Shown here: positions 27,776 to 35,055 of the stretch, piece by piece | Layout of the letters: each line of letters opens with the position of its first letter | Position numbering within the stretch: the first letter of the stretch is position 1 | NCBI RefSeq assembly: GCF_000317635.1 | Contig: NC_019779.1 | Coordinates: 124,001 to 188,000, forward strand | DNA: 64,000 bases | Direction: 5' to 3' | From: Halothece sp. PCC 7418 | GTDB lineage: Bacteria > Cyanobacteriota > Cyanobacteriia > Cyanobacteriales > Rubidibacteraceae | Position numbers and translations under genes: made by a program | Notes under the pieces: model-generated | Seen by the model: only the letters and a program-made list of their open reading frames with translations | Told to the model about the DNA's origin: nothing | Databases searched by the model: none

Positions 27776-28570
27776 ATGGTGCAACGCTACGTCCGAGTTA
27801 AAACGACCCAAGCCCAAACTTACTACGGACTGTTACAGCTTGATCGCAGTGTCCAAGTCTTAGACGCTCCCTCTTGGTTGGGAGGACAACCAACAGATTT
27901 AAAGCTAGAACCAGAAACTTATGAACTCCTCGCCCCCTGCGCCCCAACCAAAGTCATTGCAGTGGGAAAAAACTATCAGCAACACGCAGCAGAAATGGGG
28001 GGAGAAGTCCCCACAGAACCGTTAATTTTTCTCAAACCTCCCACGGCGGTTACCGCGCATCTCAAGCCTATTTACTACCCTCAATTAAGTCAGCGCGTGG
28101 ATTATGAAGGAGAACTCGCGATCGTCATGGGAGAACGAACCCGTAACTGTACCCCAGAAGAAGCCAGAACAAAAATTTGGGGTTATACCATTGCTAATGA
28201 TGTTACCGCACGGGATTTACAGAGGAAAGACGGTCAGTGGACTCGCGCCAAAGGCTTTGATACCTTTTGTCCCCTGGGCCCTTGGATTGTTAGGGATTTA
28301 AGTGCAGGCGCAACCCTACAAACGTTTATTAATGACGAAACCGAACCCAGACAATCGGCTTTATTAACAGAAATGGTATTTCCCATTGAGAAATTAATCT
28401 CTTATATTTCTCAGGTGATGACGTTAGTTCCGGGAGATGTCGTTCTCACCGGAACCCCGAAAGGAATTGGATCGATGCAAATTGGCGATCGCGTTCGGAT
28501 TGAAATCGAAGGCATTGGCGCGTTAGAAAACCATGTTCTCAGTCCCGAAAAAAGCAAAAATCCTTCATAA
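27776..28570 (+). CDS. Fumarylacetoacetate hydrolase (FAH) family protein
   Basis: 264 residues from the ATG giving MVQRYVRVKTTQAQTYYGLL; the first in-frame ATG is at 27746 and would add ten residues, but homologues start near the second. Motifs: VIAVGKNYQQHAAEMG, PLIFLKPPTAVTAH, VDYEGELAIVMG (metal-binding Glu), GYTIANDVTARDLQ, KGFDTFCPLGPW and TGTPKGIG. The family includes 2-hydroxyhepta-2,4-diene-1,7-dioate isomerases and oxaloacetate decarboxylases with a Mg2+ centre. The exact substrate in cyanobacteria is unknown. GACGAAT direct repeats lie just before the start. Confidence 0.88.
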   Translation: MVQRYVRVKTTQAQTYYGLLQLDRSVQVLDAPSWLGGQPTDLKLEPETYELLAPCAPTKVIAVGKNYQQHAAEMGGEVPTEPLIFLKPPTAVTAHLKPIYYPQLSQRVDYEGELAIVMGERTRNCTPEEARTKIWGYTIANDVTARDLQRKDGQWTRAKGFDTFCPLGPWIVRDLSAGATLQTFINDETEPRQSALLTEMVFPIEKLISYISQVMTLVPGDVVLTGTPKGIGSMQIGDRVRIEIEGIGALENHVLSPEKSKNPS

Positions 28571-28573
28571 CAA

Positions 28574-29056
28574 TTAACGGACTTGTCCCGCCACCGCTTC
28601 CGAAATCGCAGGAATTTCAGCGTAAATCCCCCGTGCTGATTGCACAATGGCATAAATACAAGCTGCTAAAGTGCCAATAAAGATCATATTGAAAAACGTT
28701 TCAATTAATAATCCGCCACCTGCTCTTAAACCAGCCCCTAAAATTTGAGTGGCAAAGCGAATTAAAACCAGCAAAATATCAATTAAAATCGCTTGCATGG
28801 TATTAAACCGAATAAAATGGCTAATATTTTCATTTCTAACCACTGCAAACAGCAAAACAAAGAAAATAATCAGACCCGCAAAGGGAAAGCCGTAATAAAT
28901 TTGAATAACTGGTCGCAGCGGGACATAAATGACTTGTAGAATGGGAAACTGCTGGAGCAAAAAATTACCAAACGGTAGCACATAAATTAACGGTAAAACA
29001 TAAGGCAAAGCAGCAAAAAATCGGTCTTGAATTTCAGTGTTACCACGACCCGCCAT
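28574..29056 (-). CDS. Tic20/Ycf60-family membrane protein
   Basis: 160 residues with four hydrophobic helices. ALPYVLPLIYVLPFGNFLLQ opens the protein, with FPFAGLIIFFVLLFAVVRN and HFIRFNTMQAILIDILL later. The HFIRFNxMQA motif is diagnostic of Tic20, a channel-associated component of the chloroplast inner envelope translocon and its cyanobacterial ancestors. The cyanobacterial function is not established. It converges with the FAH gene three bases away and lies 18 bases after the small Cys-rich gene on the same strand. Confidence 0.9.
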   Translation of the reverse strand: MAGRGNTEIQDRFFAALPYVLPLIYVLPFGNFLLQQFPILQVIYVPLRPVIQIYYGFPFAGLIIFFVLLFAVVRNENISHFIRFNTMQAILIDILLVLIRFATQILGAGLRAGGGLLIETFFNMIFIGTLAACIYAIVQSARGIYAEIPAISEAVAGQVR

Positions 29057-29074
29057 AGAGTTAACTCCTTAATT

Positions 29075-29308
29075 TTATTGAGGTTTTAGTGTTGTGTGAT
29101 CGCCGTTGATTGAGGTTAAACGAGCCAGACGAAATCCCATTTGACATTCATAGAGTTCCGGCTGCTGCTCGCTCAAACGTCTTAAGAGGTGTCCACACCC
29201 TAAATGTCCCTGACGCCAACGGGGGAGTCCGCGACGGTCAGCGAGTAAGCAATTCTGACAAACTTGCTTCGGCGATAAAACTTGTTCGTCCATTAATACC
29301 ACTAGCAT
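29075..29308 (-). CDS. Small Cys-rich conserved protein (unknown)
   Basis: About 77 residues, starting at the ATG that follows GGGAGGAGCAATC; an upstream TTG-type start is not needed. VCQNCLLADRRGLPRW has a CxxC pair, and GCGHLLR, YECQ supply further Cys and His, so a zinc or Fe-S site is likely. Family name unknown to me. It is upstream of the Tic20 gene on the same strand and divergent from rdgB, with 74 bases between the two starts. Confidence 0.6.
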   Translation of the reverse strand: MLVVLMDEQVLSPKQVCQNCLLADRRGLPRWRQGHLGCGHLLRRLSEQQPELYECQMGFRLARLTSINGDHTTLKPQ

Positions 29309-29382
29309 GATTGCTCCTCCCAAAAACTCCCCAGTATGAGATATTGATCCATACTATCCTCATTTTAGAAGGGAATTTTTCA

Positions 29383-29949
29383 ATGAAACAGTTAATTGTT
29401 GCCACGGGTAACCCAGGGAAACTCAAAGAAATGCAAAGTTATCTGCGGGACTTGCCCTGCACTCTTGCCCTCAAACCCCCAGAATTGGACGTAGAAGAGA
29501 CGGGAACAACATTTATGGAAAATGCAAGGTTAAAAGCAAAAACCGTCGCTCAAGCTACTGGAAAATGCGCGATCGCGGATGATTCGGGCTTGGCTGTGGC
29601 AGCACTGAATGGCGCACCTGGCATTTATTCGGCACGTTATGCAGAGACGGATCAAGAACGGATTGCACGAGTGTTGAGAGAGTTAGGTGATACGCCAGAT
29701 CGGGCTGCCAAATTTGTTTGTGCTGTTGCCATTGCTGACCCTAATGGCGCGATCGCGCTGGAAAAAGAAGGAATTTGTCAAGGAGAAATTCTCAGAGCCC
29801 CCCGAGGAAACAACGGCTTTGGCTACGACCCCATTTTTTATGTTCCCAGTGTCCAGCAAACCTTTGCTGAGATGACACCCGATCAGAAAGAAAAACTCAG
29901 TCATCGCGGTCAAGCCTTCTCCGCCTTATTTCCAGATATTCTACAATAG
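29383..29949 (+). CDS. rdgB: XTP/dITP diphosphatase (RdgB/HAM1)
   Basis: 188 residues from the ATG at 29383. The nucleotide pyrophosphatase hydrolyses (d)ITP and XTP to monophosphates so that deaminated purines are not built into DNA. Motifs: ATGNPGKLKEMQSYL at the N-terminus, DVEETGTTFMENARLKAK, ADDSGLAVAALNGAPG and NNGFGYDPIFYVP. The size is typical. GCGATCGCGC elements occur twice inside the coding sequence. The TnpB element begins just downstream. Confidence 0.95.
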   Translation: MKQLIVATGNPGKLKEMQSYLRDLPCTLALKPPELDVEETGTTFMENARLKAKTVAQATGKCAIADDSGLAVAALNGAPGIYSARYAETDQERIARVLRELGDTPDRAAKFVCAVAIADPNGAIALEKEGICQGEILRAPRGNNGFGYDPIFYVPSVQQTFAEMTPDQKEKLSHRGQAFSALFPDILQ

Positions 29950-29962
29950 ACCAGTCAGAGAG

Positions 29963-30082
29963 CCATCCGTTTGAAACGGATGGACGGGGCTTTCTAGGTG
30001 CGGAGGAAACCTCCGCACACAGCCCCTCATGAATGGCAGGAAAAGACTTTAGTCTTTTGTATCCTACGAACTTATGTAGGAT
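29963..30082. repeat. Hairpin cluster upstream of tnpB (probable transposon left end)
   Basis: Four inverted repeats stand in a row: CCATCCGTT/AACGGATGG (29963-29983), GTGCGGAGG/CCTCCGCAC (29998-30018) nested in GGGGCT/AGCCCC (29986-30026), AAAAGACT/AGTCTTTT (30041-30058) and ATCCTAC/GTAGGAT (30061-30082). Subterminal hairpins are a hallmark of IS200/IS605 ends, bound by TnpA. The exact left boundary could not be set. Confidence 0.6.
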
Positions 30083-30098
30083 ATGTTATTGTGAAAAT

Positions 30099-31241
30099 AT
30101 GGCTAAGCAAACACTAACTCTAAAACTTCCCTTCTATCAACTAAATCAGGTCAAAGCCAGCGAATTTGAGAGGCTAACCGCCCTCAACACGCAAGTGGCT
30201 AATGACCTGCTCAGGTTTAGCAAGAAGGAGCGCAGAGAGTTAACCAGTGCTAGCTTTAGCCATCTAGAACTTGGCTCAATGTGGATTAACCAAACCATCC
30301 GCAACACCAACGCTAAAACCAAAGCAAAGCGTTTTAAGCGGATGTGGCTAGAAGTCAACAACCAAGGTTACAAAATAACCAAGTCTGGAGAGTTATACAC
30401 GGTTTCTTTTAACCTTTATCGAGGCAGAAAGAAACGCATCCCTCTAGAAGTCCATTCCTCCTCTCAGGCAAAAGTCCTAGACAAAGCCATATTGGGTCAG
30501 GTGAAACTAGGGAGCCTGAAGATATGCAAGTCTAAGAAGGGAGTTTGGTATGTCTTGATTAGTGTCTCAATGGACGTTCCTGAGCCGAATCAAGTTAAAG
30601 GTTGGATTGGAGTCGATAGAGGACAGAATAATCTCGCTGTAGCTGCATTACCCAAAAGTTTTGGTAAATTCTGGAAAGCAGGGCGCGTGAAGAAGCTCAG
30701 ACGAAAGTTTCAAAAAACTCGCAAGCAATTACAAGAAGCCAAAAAGCTCAAAAAGGTCAAGCAGTTAGAGCAGCGAGAACGCAAAATTATGACCCACATT
30801 AACCACATTGTCTCTAAGCAACTGGTGCAGTTGGCTCAGGACTATGGAATGGGGTTACGATTTGAAGATTTATCAGGAATTAGACAGACCTCCAAGCAAC
30901 GAAAGAAAACTAAGTCTGATGCTTCTAAAAACCGTGATCACTGGGCGTTCTATCAGCTAGAACAGTTTACCCGATATAAAGCAAGTCTGGCTGGAGTACC
31001 AGTCGAGTCGGTTCCTGCGCCTTATACAAGCAAGTCAGACCATCGCAATGGAGTGATTGGTAAACGGAACCGTCATTGGTTTACGGGTTTTGATGGTTAT
31101 AAATGTAACGCTGATTGGAATGCAGCCCAGAATATCGGCAAATGGGTCGGATTCTCATGTCCTTTGAATCTTCAGAAAACCGTCTCTGTAATGGATGCGG
31201 TCGATTCTAAGGACGGGGTCGATGACAGTCCCCCAAACTAG
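30099..31241 (+). CDS. tnpB: IS200/IS605-family TnpB (OrfB) RNA-guided nuclease, degenerate zinc finger
   Basis: 380 residues from the ATG at 30099. The RuvC catalytic acids are in place: GVDRGQNNLAVAA (Asp), LRFEDLSGI (Glu) and CNADWNAAQNIG (Asp). TnpB proteins use an omega-RNA from the element's right end to cut targets and keep the element in place. The zinc finger between the last two motifs is nearly lost: TSKSDHRNG stands where TSQTCSxCG is usual, and only one cysteine remains. No TnpA gene accompanies it, so mobility would depend on a TnpA elsewhere. Confidence 0.9.
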   Translation: MAKQTLTLKLPFYQLNQVKASEFERLTALNTQVANDLLRFSKKERRELTSASFSHLELGSMWINQTIRNTNAKTKAKRFKRMWLEVNNQGYKITKSGELYTVSFNLYRGRKKRIPLEVHSSSQAKVLDKAILGQVKLGSLKICKSKKGVWYVLISVSMDVPEPNQVKGWIGVDRGQNNLAVAALPKSFGKFWKAGRVKKLRRKFQKTRKQLQEAKKLKKVKQLEQRERKIMTHINHIVSKQLVQLAQDYGMGLRFEDLSGIRQTSKQRKKTKSDASKNRDHWAFYQLEQFTRYKASLAGVPVESVPAPYTSKSDHRNGVIGKRNRHWFTGFDGYKCNADWNAAQNIGKWVGFSCPLNLQKTVSVMDAVDSKDGVDDSPPN

Positions 31242-31244
31242 CTG

Positions 31245-31323
31245 GAAGTCTAAGACGACGGCTTGAGCCTCGTCTTAGGCAACCTCTAGAATCCGCGTCG
31301 ATTTATCGCGCGGAGTGTCAAAG
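31245..31323 (+). ncRNA. Predicted omega-RNA 3' end / right end of the TnpB element
   Basis: Immediately after the tnpB stop, CTAAGACGA/TCGTCTTAG (31250-31278) with an inner GGCT/AGCC forms a long hairpin, then TCCGCG/CGCGGA forms a second, followed by GTGTCAA at 31316-31322. The second TnpB element in the window (63704 region, opposite strand) also ends hairpin-GGAGTGTCAA, marking the element boundary and the start of the guide. The transcript itself is inferred. Confidence 0.55.
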
Positions 31324-31340
31324 CTTGGTTTTACAGTGAC

Positions 31341-31367
31341 AAAAAAGGGAGCAGTTGAGCTACTCCC
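31341..31367 (-). terminator. Intrinsic terminator of glnB
   Basis: On the minus strand GGGAGTAG and CTGCTCCC pair over 8 bp (one G-T) with a five-base loop, followed by TTTTTT. It lies 16 bases beyond the glnB stop. Confidence 0.85.
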
Positions 31368-31382
31368 AGAGCAATCAGAGGC

Positions 31383-31733
<351 letters not shown>

Positions 31734-31990
31734 TCAATATAGATAACGACAAGTCATGTTTTTTAGTGATAACTTTTCAGTTCGAGATTATGGCTTTTGT
31801 TTAAGAAAGCGTAACCTCTAGCCGTCAGTCACAGATTGCGTCCCCTTAGAGAGAAGGCGCTGGCTGTAACCGTTGGTCAGGATAACAAACAAACAATTGA
31901 CAGTTCTGATCTATCATTCTCAGGCTCGGAACTTTGGTTACTTTCACTACAATCTTAGACATTTTCTCCCGAAAACGAGATCCTTGCAAT

Positions 31991-32117
31991 ATAGCACTCC
32001 TCATTCAGGTGTTAGACAGATCGAAATCCACCTCATTGATCGGAAAAAGGGTCAGGGGGTACGGGAAAAGATCACTTTAACATTCCTTTCCCCTTGTTCT
32101 CAGCACGCAGCACTATA
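31991..32117. repeat. MITE-like repeat with TATAGCACT ends, copy 2
   Basis: It begins TATAGCACTCCTCATTCAGG, contains GACAGATCGAAAT, and ends CCTTTCCCCTTGTTCTCAGC followed by a GCAGCACTATAG end. It is longer than copy 1 by an inner segment around 32040-32075. It sits in the otherwise empty stretch 31900-32285. Confidence 0.6.
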
Positions 32118-32285
32118 GCTGTAAACGTCTGATCATGGGAAAACACGCGACTCCTCCCCAAATGAGCTTAAGAGGTGAGCCAATTCCACCCATAAAACCT
32201 GTTGATTTAACGGTAGAGATGTCAACTAGAATAAGGGATAATTCTATGGAGTCTATTGATTCCAAACCCAGACATTAGTGAAAAA

Positions 32286-33400
32286 ATGTTACAGCCTCTC
32301 TCTAAGTTAATTCCCAGTTTTCTTCAAAAAAAGGAAAAGGTGTTGGCATTGAGCTAACCCCAAACCAAATTAATGTCGCTCAAATTCGTAATACAGATCG
32401 AGGGTATGAACTCGAAGTTCTAGCGAGTAAAGAAGTTCCCGAAGGGGTTTATTCCGATGGTAAAATCATCGATCCACCGACCTTAGCCGATTTAATTCAG
32501 GAGACCCTTTCTGAAAATAATATTAAGGCAAAAAGTGTGGCTGCTGCTGTGCCCATGCGGGATTCAATGCTGAACTTAATTCCCGTGCCAGCAGAACTTT
32601 CTGAGGAGGAACTGCGGGATGTGGTTCTTAATCAAGAAGCGGGGCTTTATTTACCCTATCCCATCGAAGAAGTAGATTTAGATTATCAGAAATTAGGGTA
32701 CTTTCCCGATGAAGATGGCATTGAAAAAGTGCAAGTCTTGCTGATTTCCACGCGCCGTGAAGTCACGGATACTTATCTTGATATCTTTGAGCAACAAGTC
32801 GGTTTACGAATGGATGCTCTTGAAATTAACACGGTTGCTCTAATTCGCACGATTCGGGAACAATTACGACAGTATCCCTCTCAGGAAGCAGTGGTCTTGG
32901 TCGATATCGAATTTGACAATACAGAATTAGCCATTATTGTTGATGGTGTTCCAGAATTTAATCGCACCATTCCCATTGGAACTTTTCAGTTGCAAAGTGC
33001 CTTAAGCCGAGCGATGCGTTTGCCTCCCTCTCGCAATATTGAAACCTTACAAGAAATGACACTGCCCATTTCGGATAAAGAAGCGAAAGAAGAAACTACC
33101 CCTCTTAATCCAGGGATGAATGCTTTACAGCGTGTTTTAGGGGAATTGACGGATGAAGTTCGTCGCTCCGTTGATTATTATCTGAATCAAAGTGAGGGCA
33201 TGGAAGTTGTACAAATGTTGTTAGCAGGTCCTGGGGCTGGCATTGGACAAATTGATGCCTTTTTTAACCAACGCTTAAATATTCCAACCACACAAATTGA
33301 TCCCGTTGAGGCTTTATCGTTAGAAACAGAAATCGACATTAATAATTCACAACGTCCAGGTTTAGGAACAGTTTTAGGCTTAGCATTGAAGGAGATTTAA
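32286..33400 (+). pseudogene. pilM: PilM, type IV pilus assembly ATPase-like protein, frameshifted at A7
   Basis: The ATG-started frame (MLQPLSKLIPSFLQKK) meets the main frame (GKGVGIELTPNQINVAQIRN onward) at the A-run 32326-32332. Reading A_AAA_AAG with a -1 slip, or adding one A, gives a single 371-residue PilM with the family's VGIELTPNQI start. The main frame contains no usable start before the first residues of the ASKHA fold, and a stop (TAA) lies at 32303 in that frame. The C-terminal part (LLAGPGAGIGQIDAFFNQRL) is intact. PilM is the actin-like cytoplasmic ring component binding PilN. Truly broken, recoded or mis-sequenced cannot be decided here. Confidence 0.85.
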
Positions 33401-33405
33401 AGACT

Positions 33406-34155
33406 ATGTATAGTTTAGATGTCAATTTTTTAAGAGAGCGTCGAAAAAGAGAAGAACCCGCAAAAGTAACCGAAGATCAAGGAACTCAATCTTTACCAAG
33501 TTTAGAGGGAAATTTACCACTGATTATTGGTGCAGTTGTGGGTTTAGCTGTTCCTGCGACGGTGGGAGGATTTTGGTATTTAACCAACCTCCAAAAAGCA
33601 CAAGTGCAGCGTGAAATTACGACCTTAGAACAAGAATTTAGTCAGTTGCAAAGTCAACAGCAACAAGTGACTCAAAAACAAGAAGAATTAGCCCAAGCAG
33701 AAAGCAATTTAACCGCCCTTGCCAATATTTTTAATAAAGTGAAACCATTATCGGCTATTTTAGAAGATGTGCGCGATCGCGCTCCCGATAATGTTCAAAT
33801 TAATAATCTCCAACAATCGGAAAGTCAAGGCACAATTGCCTTTAATCTACAAGGCGTGGGAGAGTCTTATGAAGCAGTGAATTACTTTGCTTTAACCTTG
33901 CAGCGCTCACCTTTAGTGCAAGCAAAAACAGTGAATTTAGAAACAGCAGCCCAAGGGAATTATAATTTGGAATTAACTGGTGATTTGCCACCGATTGTCG
34001 GAGAATTATCACCACAACCGATTGTTAACTATACTCTTTCCTTTCAACTCAATGATCAGTCGGCTTCCGAGTTATTACCTGTTCTTCAAGAACAAGGCGC
34101 GATCGGTCTTGTGACTCGAATTAGGACTTTAGAGCAAAAAGGAATTGTGCAATAA
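33406..34155 (+). CDS. pilN: Type IV pilus inner-membrane protein PilN
   Basis: 249 residues, five bases after pilM. The short cytoplasmic N-terminus MYSLDVNFLRERRKR contains the INLL-like region that docks on PilM. One helix (LPLIIGAVVGLAVPATVGGFWYL) spans the membrane, then a long coiled coil (VQREITTLEQEFSQLQSQQQ) and a periplasmic ferredoxin-like domain follow. PilN pairs with PilO to form the alignment complex. Confidence 0.92.
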   Translation: MYSLDVNFLRERRKREEPAKVTEDQGTQSLPSLEGNLPLIIGAVVGLAVPATVGGFWYLTNLQKAQVQREITTLEQEFSQLQSQQQQVTQKQEELAQAESNLTALANIFNKVKPLSAILEDVRDRAPDNVQINNLQQSESQGTIAFNLQGVGESYEAVNYFALTLQRSPLVQAKTVNLETAAQGNYNLELTGDLPPIVGELSPQPIVNYTLSFQLNDQSASELLPVLQEQGAIGLVTRIRTLEQKGIVQ

Positions 34156-34192
34156 CTAACAATAAAACACAAGAATTTAGCAGACAAAAACT

Positions 34193-34987
34193 ATGACTTT
34201 TAGTGATGAATTAACCCCAGAAGAACAACTGGAAGAGGAAGAAGGGGCCGAATACCCAGAAGCCTTTGGGATTACCTTTACCCCTCAAGTCACGGGAATT
34301 GCTATTGCGTTAGTAGGAATTGGAGTAGCTGGTTATATGTGGCTGAATTTCCTACAACCCGCCAGACAAGAATACGGTGAACTGGTTGATCAAAGAGATC
34401 AACTCGAAACTCAAATTGAAAACCAACCCGCTTTAGAAGGGCAAATTCAACAGTTAGAAGAACAAATTCAAACTGCAAGATCACAACAAAATGAAGTCTT
34501 AAATCTCTTGTCAAATGAAGAGAGCTTAGATACTTTACTATTCGATTTAGAACAGACCGTTCAAGCCACCAATAGTGAAACCACAACCGAAGAAATTAGT
34601 GAATTTCAATTAGAACGGTTTGAACCGCTAATGGCAAATCCAGAAGTGGTTAATGATGGCTCTTTTGGTGCTGCAGTCAATGGTAAAATTAAGCGCAAAA
34701 CTTATAGTTTAGAAGTGGTCGGAACATTTACCCAAACGCGATCGCTGATTAGAAGTATTGAACGGTTACAACCTTTATTACTGGTCAATAACTTTAATAC
34801 GCAAGTGACTGAACAACAGCCAGGAGAGTTTTCTTTAGAAGAAAACCGCTTTCTTGCTACGGGAAATCCGCAACTGCGTTCAACCTTTCAATTAGAGGCT
34901 ATTCTACCGATTAGCCCTGAAGAATTAAGAGCCCAAGAAGAAGCAGCAGCAGCAGCCGAAGAGGAGGAAAATCAGGAAAATAACTAA
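34193..34987 (+). CDS. pilO: Type IV pilus inner-membrane protein PilO
   Basis: 264 residues. An acidic cytoplasmic N-terminus (LTPEEQLEEEEGAEYPEAFG) precedes the transmembrane helix GIAIALVGIGVAGYMWLNFL, a coiled coil (QLETQIENQPALEGQIQQ) and a folded periplasmic domain (TYSLEVVGTFTQTRSLIRSI). The end is a low-complexity Ala/Glu tail. Position between pilN and pilQ and the layout identify PilO. Confidence 0.9.
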   Translation: MTFSDELTPEEQLEEEEGAEYPEAFGITFTPQVTGIAIALVGIGVAGYMWLNFLQPARQEYGELVDQRDQLETQIENQPALEGQIQQLEEQIQTARSQQNEVLNLLSNEESLDTLLFDLEQTVQATNSETTTEEISEFQLERFEPLMANPEVVNDGSFGAAVNGKIKRKTYSLEVVGTFTQTRSLIRSIERLQPLLLVNNFNTQVTEQQPGEFSLEENRFLATGNPQLRSTFQLEAILPISPEELRAQEEAAAAAEEEENQENN

Positions 34988-35055
34988 TAATAATTAATTG
35001 CCAATCAATCCCTTTCAAAAGTAATCAATAATGAGTGATGAGGAGTGAGGAAAAC

